A program made the translations under genes and the position numbers. The notes beneath the pieces are model-generated. The model did no database searches, was not told the DNA's origin, and saw only the letters and a list, made by a program, of their open reading frames with translations. From assembly GCF_024158605.1 (NCBI RefSeq), contig NZ_JAMZGM010000028.1:1-45014 (forward strand): a stretch of DNA of 45,014 nucleotides, read 5' to 3'. Numbering within the stretch: the stretch's first letter is position 1; each line of letters begins with the position of its first letter. Shown one piece after another: positions 1 to 7,957 of the stretch. The DNA is from Sebaldella sp. S0638 (GTDB taxonomy: Bacteria; Fusobacteriota; Fusobacteriia; Fusobacteriales; Leptotrichiaceae).

Positions 1-34
1 AAATAATTATTACATAAAGTAACAAAGATTTTAA

Positions 35-60
35 GTAGTTAATTTAGCTTTTTTAACTAC
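35..60. repeat. Inverted repeat upstream of the OmpA lipoprotein gene
   Basis: GTAGTTAA at 35-42 is mirrored by TTAACTAC at 53-60 across a 10-base AT-rich loop. There is no run of T after it, so it does not look like a terminator. It lies just upstream of a possible -10 (TATTAT, 66-71). It may be an operator or an mRNA structure. Function unknown. Confidence 0.35.
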
Positions 61-88
61 AAACATATTATACAAGGGAGGTAATACA

Positions 89-730
89 ATGAAAAATAAG
101 TTTATAATGACTTTAGCGTTAAGCCTTATAATCGTGTCTTGTACAACGACTAATCCTGAGACAGGGAAAACACAAGCCAGTAAAACTACTATAGGTGCAG
201 GTGCTGCTGCAGGGGCTGTACTGGGTCAGATTATAGGTAAAGACACTAAAGGAACTGTAATAGGTACCGCTGCTGGTGCTGCGGTAGGTGCAGTTATTGG
301 TAATATATTTGATAAACAGGAAGCTAAATTAAGAGAAGATCTAAAAGGAACTGGAGTAGAAGTAACAAGAACTGCCGAAGGTGAAATAAAATTAACGGCT
401 CCGGAAAATGTTACATTTGCTACAAACAGCAGTACTATTTCTTCAAAGTTTACTAATACGCTTGACTCTATTGCATCTGTATTAAAAGAATACCCTGACT
501 CTAACATCACAGTTTCAGGACACACAGACAGTACAGGGAATGATGCTATAAATAATCCTCTTTCAGTAAACAGAGCAAACAGTGTTGCCAGTTATCTGAA
601 ACAGCAAGGTATTGCTTCTAGCAGAATAACTGCTGCAGGTTACGGAAGTAAACAGCCGATAGCTTCGAACTCTACAGCTGACGGACGTGCACAAAACAGA
701 AGAGTTGAAATAAAAATAACTGCAAAATAA
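89..730 (+). CDS. OmpA-family lipoprotein with glycine-zipper region
   Basis: A probable outer-membrane lipoprotein tethering the envelope to peptidoglycan. The first 17 residues form a signal peptide ending in a lipobox (IVSC), with Cys18 as the likely lipidated residue. Residues about 35-75 are rich in Gly and Ala with repeated GAAAG and IG patterns, typical of a glycine-zipper segment. The C-terminal part (about 105-213) is an OmpA-like peptidoglycan-binding domain, with GHTDSTG, an LSVNRA helix and a closing NRRVEI motif that carry the Asp and Arg expected to bind the peptide stem. At 213 aa it has the usual length of such lipoproteins. The start is supported by GGGAGG about eight bases upstream of the ATG. 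A strong terminator follows at once, so it is probably monocistronic. The exact role beyond envelope anchoring cannot be read from the sequence. Confidence 0.9.
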   Translation: MKNKFIMTLALSLIIVSCTTTNPETGKTQASKTTIGAGAAAGAVLGQIIGKDTKGTVIGTAAGAAVGAVIGNIFDKQEAKLREDLKGTGVEVTRTAEGEIKLTAPENVTFATNSSTISSKFTNTLDSIASVLKEYPDSNITVSGHTDSTGNDAINNPLSVNRANSVASYLKQQGIASSRITAAGYGSKQPIASNSTADGRAQNRRVEIKITAK

Positions 731-741
731 GATTCATAACG

Positions 742-789
742 AAAAACAGACTTTGAGCCAATTTATAAAACTGGTAAAGTCTGTTTTTC
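742..789 (+). terminator. Intrinsic terminator after OmpA lipoprotein gene
   Basis: AAACAGACTTT pairs with AAAGTCTGTTT around a 20-base loop and is followed by T residues. It lies just past the stop codon at 730. Confidence 0.8.
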
Positions 790-841
790 TATTTTTAAAG
801 GAAAATATAAATTACTAAAACTGCTGTCTTACCAACAGTAA

Positions 842-1261
842 CTATAAAACTGACGATATTTTCTCTACTATAATAAACTCTCTTCCATCTTTTTCATATT
901 TTTTATCTGTCTTTATAAAACCAAATTTTTCATAAAATCCTGTTTTTTCTATTCTTGAATTACACCATATTTTTTTTATATCATTTCTTTCTGCATAGTC
1001 AATTACCTCATTAAGAAGTATTGTACCGTAGCCTTTTCCCTGTTCATCCTTAAGAGTGGCAAATTTTCTGAACTGAATACTGTCCTCTTCTGTAAATAAA
1101 GATATTACTGATACTAATTTATTATTTATATAAAAACCCAGATGTATCCCGTTTTCATCATCTGCCAGTTTTACATACTCTGTATCTTTTTCAGGATACA
1201 TGACTTCGTGTCTTAATTCCCATACTTTTTCAAGCTCTGTTTCTTTTATCTGCATTTTCAT
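842..1261 (-). CDS. GNAT family N-acetyltransferase
   Basis: A 139-residue acetyl-CoA-dependent N-acetyltransferase of the GNAT fold; the acceptor is unknown. The acetyl-CoA pyrophosphate-binding loop is visible as QGKGYG, followed by a helix, and the C-terminal WCNSR...GFYEKFGF stretch matches the beta5-alpha4 and tyrosine region typical of the family. The start chosen is the ATG at 1261, because GGAG lies five bases upstream of it. An in-frame ATG at 1279 has no ribosome binding site and would place that Shine-Dalgarno inside the gene. It stands alone between two plus-strand genes, and no promoter or partner was recognised. Confidence 0.8.
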   Translation of the reverse strand: MKMQIKETELEKVWELRHEVMYPEKDTEYVKLADDENGIHLGFYINNKLVSVISLFTEEDSIQFRKFATLKDEQGKGYGTILLNEVIDYAERNDIKKIWCNSRIEKTGFYEKFGFIKTDKKYEKDGREFIIVEKISSVL

Positions 1262-1391
1262 ATTTTCTCCTGTTATCATTATTATATTCTTATTTTTTTT
1301 ATATATTTTATTTTTGATATATTGATTTTAATATGATCCGAAAAACAAGTCAAATTTATTTTCAGGCACTGCCCTTTTTTAATTTTTTCCA

Positions 1392-1420
1392 TTGATAAAT
1401 TACCCTATAAATGTTATACT
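1392..1420 (+). promoter_or_regulatory. Sigma-70-type promoter for sppA
   Basis: TTGATA (1392-1397), a 17-base spacer, then TATACT (1415-1420). The predicted transcript starts near 1427, downstream of the possible ATG at 1411, which supports translation starting at 1441. Confidence 0.75.
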
Positions 1421-1440
1421 TTACACTCAGGAGGTGTAAC

Positions 1441-3195
1441 ATGAAATTCTTTGATTTCATAAAAAGTTTTTTCATTTTCACAATAAAAGAGATATACTCT
1501 TTTTTTTTAAAATTGCTGTTAGCAATAGTTGTTTTTACAATCATCATTCTTGTTTTCGCTGCTTCAATGGGGAAAATGCTTGAGCAAAAAAATACCGTAA
1601 ATAAGAATTATGAATATGTTGTGTTTAATCCTTATGATCCCACAGAGGATAAATTAAATAACAGACTTTTTGTAAATTCCAAATATAATGTAAATTTTTA
1701 TAAAATACTTAACTCTGTGGACCATATTGCACAGGATCCCAAAGTAAAAGGTGTTATTATTAATCTTGATCAGATTTCACTGAATTCTGCACAGATAGAG
1801 GAACTCATCCCGAAATTTGAAAAGATAAAAAAGAGCGGGAAAAAGATATATGCATATGGAAGCTACATTGATAACAATAAATACTCGCTGGCTATAAATG
1901 CAAATGAAATTAGCATGGTACCGTCAGCATCTGCCGACCTGTCTATCACAGGTTATCATTATTCAAGCCTTTATTATAAAAATCTTTTTGATAAGCTTGG
2001 AATTGATATTAAGGTTATTCATATCGGTGACTTTAAGTCATACGGGGAAAATTATACCAGAACTTCTATATCTGATGAACTGAAAGGTGAGCTGACAAGA
2101 ATTTTGGACAGAAGGCTTAATATATTCACAGAAAATATTTCTAAAGCAAGAAAAGTTGAAAAAAATAAACTTTCTGCTGATATTCTGAATGGTGACGATT
2201 CTTTCCTTACTCCGTTTAATGCGAGAGACAGAGGATTCATCGACAAACTTGAATATTCCGGGCAGCTTTTCCAAAGATTGGGAGTAACTGACGATAATGT
2301 CATCGACATCTATGATTATGCTGATAAAGTCCGTACACCGCAGAAAAAGGATAAAATAGCTGTTATTTACGCTGAAGGCCCTATTATGTATGATGAAAAT
2401 ACAGGAAATAACATTGCTATTACACCGGCTAATATTGCAGAAAAGATAAAACAGCTGAAAAAAGTAGATAATCTTAAAGGTGTAGTATTAAGAGTAAATT
2501 CTCCCGGTGGTTCTGCACTGAGTGCTGAACTTATCTACCAGATGTTCTCGGAACTACCTGTCCCTGTTTATGTTTCAATGGGAAGTACTGCAGCTTCGGG
2601 CGGTTATTATATAGCTATGGCAGGAGACAAGGTTTTTGCTGATAAAAGTACAATTACAGGCTCTATTGGTGTGGTAAGTGCCATCCCAAAAGTACAGAAG
2701 GCTGCCGGTAATTTGGGAATAGACAGCAGCAGTATTACAAAAGGAAAATTCTCTGATTTATATGATCCTTTTGTGGATTTAAGCGACGAAAGCGCAGAAA
2801 GATTACGTACAAGCATGTTAGAGACTTATAATGAATTTAAGTCAAGAGTTCAGAAAAACAGAGGTATATCAGCCGACAAGATTGAAGAGTATGCACAAGG
2901 CAAGGTATGGCTTGGTGATGAGGCAAAAGAAATAGGACTTGTTGACCAGATCGGCTCACTAGACGATACAATACAAACTATGGCAAAAGACCTTAAATTA
3001 CAAAGTTACAGTGTGGAAGAAGTTTTTGTAAATGAAGATTATAACAAAATTCTCCAAAGACTTTCAGGATACATAACAGCTCAGGTTACTCTGCTGGACA
3101 TACCTAAAGCTATGAATGAAATAGAATTTTTAAAGAAAAATTCTGTAAAACCGCTCTATTATCTGCCGTATGATATTAGAACACTTGTTTATTAA
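1441..3195 (+). CDS. sppA: Signal peptide peptidase SppA, 67K type
   Basis: A membrane-bound serine protease that degrades signal peptides left in the membrane after secretion. It has 584 residues, near the 618 of the double-domain E. coli SppA. One transmembrane segment lies at about residues 20-42. The N-terminal half carries the catalytic lysine in GDFKSYGE (K199), and the C-terminal half carries the nucleophile in AASGGYY (S386). These match the Lys/Ser dyad of the tandem-domain form, in which each half contributes one catalytic residue. The start at 1441 is preceded by AGGAGGTG. An in-frame ATG at 1411 lies upstream of the predicted transcription start and has no ribosome binding site. 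It has its own promoter and terminator. Confidence 0.93.
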   Translation: MKFFDFIKSFFIFTIKEIYSFFLKLLLAIVVFTIIILVFAASMGKMLEQKNTVNKNYEYVVFNPYDPTEDKLNNRLFVNSKYNVNFYKILNSVDHIAQDPKVKGVIINLDQISLNSAQIEELIPKFEKIKKSGKKIYAYGSYIDNNKYSLAINANEISMVPSASADLSITGYHYSSLYYKNLFDKLGIDIKVIHIGDFKSYGENYTRTSISDELKGELTRILDRRLNIFTENISKARKVEKNKLSADILNGDDSFLTPFNARDRGFIDKLEYSGQLFQRLGVTDDNVIDIYDYADKVRTPQKKDKIAVIYAEGPIMYDENTGNNIAITPANIAEKIKQLKKVDNLKGVVLRVNSPGGSALSAELIYQMFSELPVPVYVSMGSTAASGGYYIAMAGDKVFADKSTITGSIGVVSAIPKVQKAAGNLGIDSSSITKGKFSDLYDPFVDLSDESAERLRTSMLETYNEFKSRVQKNRGISADKIEEYAQGKVWLGDEAKEIGLVDQIGSLDDTIQTMAKDLKLQSYSVEEVFVNEDYNKILQRLSGYITAQVTLLDIPKAMNEIEFLKKNSVKPLYYLPYDIRTLVY

Positions 3196-3281
3196 TTCTA
3201 AAATTTTGAATAACAAATCACAGAGATATCTGTCAGAAATATAACTATTTTTCTAACAGGAATATCTGGAAAATATATCAT

Positions 3282-3323
3282 AAAAGGACTGATCCCTGTA
3301 TATAAGGTTCAGTCCTTTTTATT
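3282..3323 (+). terminator. Intrinsic terminator after sppA
   Basis: AAAAGGACTGA pairs with TCAGTCCTTTTT and is followed by a T-rich stretch, about 90 bases past the sppA stop codon. Confidence 0.8.
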
Positions 3324-3345
3324 TTTCCTCTACTTAATTCACAAG

Positions 3346-3456
3346 CTATAATTTAGCTATTTCAATACTTACATTGCTTATTGCTCCACTGTCATGACTA
3401 TAATCAGAAACTTTAATCATGTAATTATCTCCTGCTACTTTTTCATATGGAAATAC
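3346..3456 (-). pseudogene. Possible C-terminal remnant of a decayed secreted or beta-rich protein
   Basis: A minus-strand reading frame of 36 sense codons runs from just after an in-frame TAA (3457-3459) to a TAG at 3346-3348. It has no plausible start codon with a ribosome binding site. The translation includes YEKVAGDNYMIKVSDYS and ends in SGAISNVSIEIAKL, which reads like the last strands of a beta-sandwich domain and not like random AT-rich translation. I infer a truncated gene whose upstream part is lost. The rest of the 505-base gap (3196-3700) holds two terminator hairpins and AT-rich sequence. Minus-strand codons near 3545-3690 also look partly protein-like but are broken by stops. 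Family unknown. Confidence 0.3.
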
Positions 3457-3491
3457 TTATCCATTTGTTTTTATTTTTAATTTTATTAAAT

Positions 3492-3528
3492 AAAAAAAGG
3501 CTCTTTCTCAATATTTCAGAACCTTTTT
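3492..3528. terminator. Palindromic terminator in gap between sppA and flavin reductase gene
   Basis: AAAAAGG and CCTTTTT, extended by TCT/AGA pairing, form a hairpin with A and T runs on both sides. It can act on either strand. It lies downstream of the minus-strand flavin reductase gene. Confidence 0.55.
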
Positions 3529-3700
3529 AAAATAATAACTTTTATCAGATGAACATATACTTTATTTTTATCTCTATTTTATCTTCAAGATTATATTTGC
3601 CAATATATTCAACAGATCTAATTTAATATTTTATAATATAAAATTTATCAATTATTTTAAAATCAATAAACATTCCCTTTGCACCATACATCTCTTATAT

Positions 3701-4189
3701 TTATTCACCTTCATAACATTCTACTATTTCCCCGAAATACATATAGTGATAATCTTTTAAAGGATAACTGGCACTCTTTACATCTTCTGGAAATTCGTCA
3801 CCATTCATAAGCTGCTTAAACTTTATTTTGCATTCATAATACATGTCACAGCCTTTTATCACAGGTGATTTTGTCACTTTTGACGGGATAAATTCCACTG
3901 TTTCCGATTTATCTATATCTCTTCCTGATTTTGTACCGCATATCCCCAGTTCTTTGTTCAGATCATTTCCAAAAGGAATACTTACTGTGAAATCTTCCGC
4001 CTCTCCCAAAAGTTCGTTTGTATATCTCTGCGGTCTCACCAAAACCATAAAATATGGCTTATTCCACATTATCCCTATATATCCCCATCCTATAGTCATT
4101 GTATTTACCTTAGTCCCTGATCTGACACTTAGAAAGGCTCCGTTTTTTAGTCTCCCCATTGTTTTTTCCATATTCATAGTAAAATCCAT
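3701..4189 (-). CDS. Flavin reductase-like (flavoredoxin family) protein
   Basis: A 162-residue protein of the FMN-binding flavin reductase-like fold, comparable in size to flavoredoxin. The N-terminal pattern (NGAFLSVRSG, then NTMTIGWG and NKPYFMVLVRP) matches the flavin-binding strands of the family, and FTVSIPFGND follows as in its relatives. Such proteins bind FMN and take part in reduced-flavin or electron transfer. The substrate here is unknown. GGTGAT precedes the start codon. It is a single gene separated from the upstream receiver gene by a palindromic terminator. Confidence 0.8.
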   Translation of the reverse strand: MDFTMNMEKTMGRLKNGAFLSVRSGTKVNTMTIGWGYIGIMWNKPYFMVLVRPQRYTNELLGEAEDFTVSIPFGNDLNKELGICGTKSGRDIDKSETVEFIPSKVTKSPVIKGCDMYYECKIKFKQLMNGDEFPEDVKSASYPLKDYHYMYFGEIVECYEGE

Positions 4190-4219
4190 AATATCACCGC
4201 TTTCAAAATTTATAATAAT

Positions 4220-4250
4220 AAAAAGACCTATTTAATTATAAGGTCTTTTT
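4220..4250. terminator. Bidirectional-looking intrinsic terminator
   Basis: AAAAAGACCT pairs perfectly with AGGTCTTTTT around a short AT loop. It lies directly after the stop codon of the receiver gene (4252) and ahead of the flavin reductase gene, so it ends the HAD-receiver transcript on the minus strand. Confidence 0.85.
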
Positions 4251-4251
4251 G

Positions 4252-4614
4252 TTATATATTTAATCTTTTTATTTCTTTTAAGAGTTCACTTTCAGAAAAA
4301 GGTTTTGATAAAAAAGCCTTTGCTCCTGCTTCTTTTCCTAGTTTAACATAGTTTGATAATGCTACCATTGTACTGCAGATTATGATATTAGCATTCGGAT
4401 CAAAATTCGTAATCATCTGTGTAGCTCGTAATCCGTGAATTTTCGGCATGTTTATATCCATCGTTACCAGATCCGGTCTGTTTTCTTTATATAACTCTAC
4501 TGCTTCTGCACCATTCTCAGCTTCCATTACCTCAAATCCGTTTCTTTCCAGTATCTCCCTTATATCAGATCTGATATAAGATGTATCATCAACAACCAAT
4601 GCTTTTTTAGCCAT
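4252..4614 (-). CDS. CheY-like single-domain response regulator
   Basis: A stand-alone receiver domain of 120 residues without an output domain. All phosphorylation residues are present: the acidic pair D9/D10 (VVDDTS), the phospho-acceptor D53 (TMDINMP), S81/T82 (ICSTMV) and K104 (FLSKPF). Such proteins pass a histidine kinase signal by binding a target. The start chosen is the ATG at 4614, because AGGTGG is properly spaced in front of it. A GTG nine bases further upstream would overlap that site. It follows the HAD phosphatase gene by 11 bases and is probably co-transcribed with it. No histidine kinase, chemotaxis or flagellar gene is nearby, so its partner is unknown. Confidence 0.88.
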   Translation of the reverse strand: MAKKALVVDDTSYIRSDIREILERNGFEVMEAENGAEAVELYKENRPDLVTMDINMPKIHGLRATQMITNFDPNANIIICSTMVALSNYVKLGKEAGAKAFLSKPFSESELLKEIKRLNI

Positions 4615-4625
4615 CTCCACCACCT

Positions 4626-5423
4626 CTATAAAAATAATTCAATTAGTTTTTTTGCCTCTGCATCAGAATCACAGCTGCCTATTATTTCATGATCAGGAAG
4701 TGCTTCTTTCAGCTGATACAGTGCATTCCCCATAACATATCCTTTTCCTACCATTTTCAACATTTCATAATCATTAAAACCATCACCAAAAGCAACAACT
4801 TCTGACATTTTAATTTTTTCCTTTTTCATCAGAATTTTTATTGCATTACCTTTATGAACCTCTATATCAAATACTTCCAGACATTCCGGAGTAACCATCG
4901 CTATATTTACATTACCGTCAGTCAGTAAAAATAATTCTTTTTCCAGTCTCATCAAATGCTCATGTTCCCCTATGAAAAAGAACTTTGAAACTGACATCTG
5001 TTTTGCCTCTTCCACTTCTATTTTATGAGGAAGAAAATGTTTCAAGTCCTTAAAAGGATCCATTGTCATCTCTTCAGTAATATACCATACATTATCAGAA
5101 TACAGATTCAGAAATATTTCTTCTCCGTATTTTTTATAATCCATTTCCAGAATTTTTCTAGCATATTTTTTTTCCAGATCATTAGCGTATATTGTTTCAC
5201 CGTTTTCATCATTTATTCTTGCACCGTTTGATGTAATCAACGGAACTTTTATCCCGATTGTTTCCATTATTCTTTTTGTATCCGGATATGATCTTCCCGT
5301 TGCTATAAAGAACTTTATTCCTTTTTCCCTGATTTTGTTAATTACATCTTTTGAAAATTCCGAAACTTCCTTTTCATTGTTTAGTAAAGTACCGTCAAGA
5401 TCTGTTACAACTGCCCTGTACAT
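4626..5423 (-). CDS. HAD superfamily Cof-type phosphatase
   Basis: A 265-residue HAD-IIB (Cof-like) hydrolase that probably dephosphorylates small metabolites such as sugar phosphates or nucleotides. Motif I is TDLDGTLLN near the N-terminus (nucleophile D8, acid D10), motif II is ATGRS, a Lys lies before GNAIKIL, and motif IV is FGDGFNDYEM, with a large cap domain between. Length and motif order match the family; the substrate cannot be told. GAGGTGAG precedes the ATG. Upstream is an extended -10 (TGATAGAAT, minus strand, near 5451-5459). It appears to be the first gene of a two-gene operon with the CheY-like receiver. Confidence 0.9.
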   Translation of the reverse strand: MYRAVVTDLDGTLLNNEKEVSEFSKDVINKIREKGIKFFIATGRSYPDTKRIMETIGIKVPLITSNGARINDENGETIYANDLEKKYARKILEMDYKKYGEEIFLNLYSDNVWYITEEMTMDPFKDLKHFLPHKIEVEEAKQMSVSKFFFIGEHEHLMRLEKELFLLTDGNVNIAMVTPECLEVFDIEVHKGNAIKILMKKEKIKMSEVVAFGDGFNDYEMLKMVGKGYVMGNALYQLKEALPDHEIIGSCDSDAEAKKLIELFL

Positions 5424-5548
5424 TTTGAGCTCACCTCTTGTTTTTCCTTTATTCTATCATAATTTACGGGAAAAAGAAACTTTTTTAATTTATTTGTTTT
5501 CCTCATATAATATTTTATATTTAATTTTATAAAATAATATAAGCTAAC

Positions 5549-5597
5549 AAAAAAGTAAGCTTGAACAGTATGGTAATACTGAATCAAGCTCACTTTT
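5549..5597 (-). terminator. Terminator after methyltransferase gene
   Basis: AAAAAGTAAGCTTGA and TCAAGCTCACTTTT form a long stem with one mismatch. On the minus strand it ends in a U run and lies 16 bases past the methyltransferase stop codon. Confidence 0.8.
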
Positions 5598-5612
5598 CAT
5601 ATTTATTTTTTG

Positions 5613-6446
5613 TTATTTATAAGCTGCAGTGCATATTATATTATTCTCTTCTGTATAATCTTTTCCTGAAACATCTCCATAAAAACTACACTTATCGAAT
5701 CCCGCTTTTTTGAGATCCTGCCTTAGTTCTTCTATTGAAAATGCATGATTCCACAAATTATAGCATTTTATGCTTTCTTCCTCTATTACCACATACTGTT
5801 CAAGGAAAATCGCGGTTTCATCATACCGGTAAAATGAATACAGGCATACATATGGATTTTCACTCCAGTATCCTCTGTCATTATATGACCAGTTTGCAGT
5901 TTCCTCTTTTGCTTTATATTCTTCTTTTGAAAAAACATCAAATATCAGTATTCCCTCTGGTTTCAAAGCCTTATATATTTTTTTCAGAAGTATTTCCCTA
6001 TCTTCGGGATTCAGCACTCCAAAATCACAATAAATCAGTGTCACAACGTCAAATTCTTCTGAATAATCCATTTCCAAGTAGCTTTTCACATTATACTCTA
6101 TATTACTCCTGTTTTTTAGGGTATTTTCCTTTGCATAATTTATCGAACGTTCTGAAATATCCAGACCTGTTACATCAAATCCTTTTTTTGCGAACAATTC
6201 CGCATAAATACCCGGACCACAGCCAAGATCCAAAAGTTTTTTTCCTGTTCCGCCATTTGCCAGCTCCTCTATCCAGCTAACAGATTTTTCTATAAAATCA
6301 TATTTTCTTGTAGCACTTTCCAGTTCCGGATTCAGATGTGCCGTAAGCATTCCTTTGGATATATGAGGGTCATCCCAAAATTTCAGTCCTGTTACTTCGT
6401 AAATTTCAGGTCTTTTCCCCAGGTATTTCAACAATATTTTATTCAT
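5613..6446 (-). CDS. Class I SAM-dependent methyltransferase
   Basis: A 277-residue Rossmann-fold methyltransferase. Motif I is clear as LLDLGCGPG (about residues 70-78), followed by VTGLDIS with the acidic residue that binds the SAM ribose, then VTLIYCDFGVL and a KPEGILIFDVF strand. An N-terminal extension of about 60 residues includes FWDDPHIS, seen in a group of uncharacterised small-molecule methyltransferases. The acceptor is unknown. GGGAG lies about nine bases upstream of the ATG. The gene is flanked by a terminator downstream and a 281-base AT-rich gap upstream, and has no obvious operon partner. Confidence 0.85.
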   Translation of the reverse strand: MNKILLKYLGKRPEIYEVTGLKFWDDPHISKGMLTAHLNPELESATRKYDFIEKSVSWIEELANGGTGKKLLDLGCGPGIYAELFAKKGFDVTGLDISERSINYAKENTLKNRSNIEYNVKSYLEMDYSEEFDVVTLIYCDFGVLNPEDREILLKKIYKALKPEGILIFDVFSKEEYKAKEETANWSYNDRGYWSENPYVCLYSFYRYDETAIFLEQYVVIEEESIKCYNLWNHAFSIEELRQDLKKAGFDKCSFYGDVSGKDYTEENNIICTAAYK

Positions 6447-6676
6447 AATTTATTTTCTCCCGTGAATTTTTTTATAATCATATTCTAACCTGTCTTACTT
6501 TTCACATTTTCGTCTCTCCTCTTATTTTTACTTATCTGGTTCTCATCTGGTTTCCAAAAATTTACCAATATATTAATTATAATTTTTGTTTAACCAAATT
6601 ATTTTTATTTTACCACATTTTTTCCCGCGTGAAAACTTAGAAATGAAATTTTTTTAACCGCTTCTCCTTGAAGTAC

Positions 6677-6705
6677 TTTCATTTTTTTTCATTTTAGTTT
6701 ATAAT
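6677..6705 (+). promoter_or_regulatory. Putative promoter for the thioredoxin-like gene
   Basis: A consensus -10 (TATAAT, 6700-6705) lies 22 bases upstream of the start codon. The -35 at the correct distance (TTTCAT, 6677-6682) is weak. The rest of the gap between 6447 and 6676 shows only AT-rich sequence and a short ACCAGAT direct repeat. Confidence 0.45.
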
Positions 6706-6727
6706 ATGTCTAATGAGGTGATTATAT

Positions 6728-7216
6728 ATGAATGATTTTAGTGAATATTTAGACTATTCTGATGAAACAGACAAAGCAAAACAATTAAAAATTATGGATA
6801 AAATATTACTTAGCGGGGACGCAGCAGAAAAGATCAAAAATGTAAGCAAAAAAATATCTTTTCTTATTTTTGCAGAGCCGTATTGTCCTGATTGCAGAGC
6901 ATTTGTTCCTTTTATGGAGAAATTCGCGGAACTTAATCCTTTTATACATGTAACGTATTTATCAAGAAAAGATAATTTGGAATTACTCGCTTCGTTATCT
7001 AAAGAAGCCAGAATACCAAGTATGTTTTCATATGTGAACGGTAAAGCACATCTTGTTTATCTGGAGCTCCCGAATTTTGTATGGGAAAGAATAAAAAACA
7101 ATGAAGATTCCAGTGAATTACGGTATAACTACCGTACAGGAGTATATAATAAAGAAGTCGAAAAAGAATTACTCAACATAGTTTTAAAAGCTGAAAAAGA
7201 AAATGATCTGCCTTAA
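6728..7216 (+). CDS. Thioredoxin-like protein with CPDC active site
   Basis: A 162-residue cytoplasmic protein of the thioredoxin superfamily. The redox motif is C53-P-D-C56, in the context FAEPYCPDCR after a beta strand, and a cis-proline-like ARIPSMFSY segment follows at about residues 95-105. No signal peptide or membrane segment is present. The CPDC motif differs from the CGPC of classical thioredoxin and is found in thioredoxin_9-type proteins, whose partners are mostly unknown. The start has GAGGTG eight bases upstream. The flavodoxin-fold oxidoreductase follows 50 bases later with no terminator between, so the pair may form a small thiol/flavin redox operon. Confidence 0.85.
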   Translation: MNDFSEYLDYSDETDKAKQLKIMDKILLSGDAAEKIKNVSKKISFLIFAEPYCPDCRAFVPFMEKFAELNPFIHVTYLSRKDNLELLASLSKEARIPSMFSYVNGKAHLVYLELPNFVWERIKNNEDSSELRYNYRTGVYNKEVEKELLNIVLKAEKENDLP

Positions 7217-7266
7217 GGACTATTTCAGATACAGCTTTTATCTCACATAAGAAAGGGTGTTTATTT

Positions 7267-7821
7267 TTGAAAAATAATTTAATCATTTGCTGCTCACCTG
7301 TTACAGACAGCTGCAGCAATAAAATAAAAAACGGACTGACAGAAATTTTAACAAAAAGAAATGAAAATGTAGAAGTAAGAGATCTTTATGCATTGAAATT
7401 CGATCCTGTAATCACGGAAAATGATATATCTTCTGCTTTTCAGGGAAATTACAGCGATGATATAAAGATAGAACAAGAATACATAAGAAATGCAGATAAT
7501 ATTATTCTTATATTCCCGATTTATTCATCATCAATGCCTGCTTTAATGAAAGGCTATATTGACAGGGTTCTTTCACAGAATTTTGCATACAGCTATAATA
7601 AAGACGGAAGTATGAACAAATTAATGGCAGGAAAAACTATCTCTACTTTTTCACCTATGGGTGCAACAGTGGAATACTACGAAAAAAGCGGTATAAAATC
7701 AGCTATGGATTCTATTTTTTCAATAACATTTGTATTTAGAGGATTTGAAGTTCTCGGTATCAATTATTTCGGATCTGATAATCGTGAAGAAATGCTCTCT
7801 GAGCTGGAAAAATTAATATAG
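7267..7821 (+). CDS. Flavodoxin-fold NAD(P)H oxidoreductase, TTG start
   Basis: A 184-residue member of the flavodoxin_2/NAD(P)H quinone-reductase group, which uses FMN or FAD to reduce quinones or other acceptors with NAD(P)H. The flavin phosphate loop near the N-terminus (CCSPVTDSCSNK) and the diagnostic FPIYSSSMPALMKGYIDRV segment are present, followed by FAYSY. The start codon is TTG: AAAGGGTG lies seven bases upstream, and no ATG occurs in frame before the conserved N-terminal strand. It follows the thioredoxin-like gene closely. A two-sided terminator follows. The natural electron acceptor is unknown. Confidence 0.85.
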   Translation: MKNNLIICCSPVTDSCSNKIKNGLTEILTKRNENVEVRDLYALKFDPVITENDISSAFQGNYSDDIKIEQEYIRNADNIILIFPIYSSSMPALMKGYIDRVLSQNFAYSYNKDGSMNKLMAGKTISTFSPMGATVEYYEKSGIKSAMDSIFSITFVFRGFEVLGINYFGSDNREEMLSELEKLI

Positions 7822-7854
7822 TAACCTAATTTTCAAATAACTCAAAATATTGAA

Positions 7855-7905
7855 ACTACCCGGTAAATCTGAAATAAAATTTCAGAAAGCCAGGTAGTCT
7901 TCTTA
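7855..7905. terminator. Terminator between convergent genes
   Basis: ACTACC pairs with GGTAGT (7893-7898), and the inner CTGAAAT/ATTTCAG continues the stem. T-rich sequence follows on both strands. It separates the plus-strand oxidoreductase from the minus-strand ribBA. Confidence 0.75.
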
Positions 7906-7957
7906 TTTATATGATATGTTTACGTGCTTAATTAAAGGATTTTTTCTTTGCATTTTT

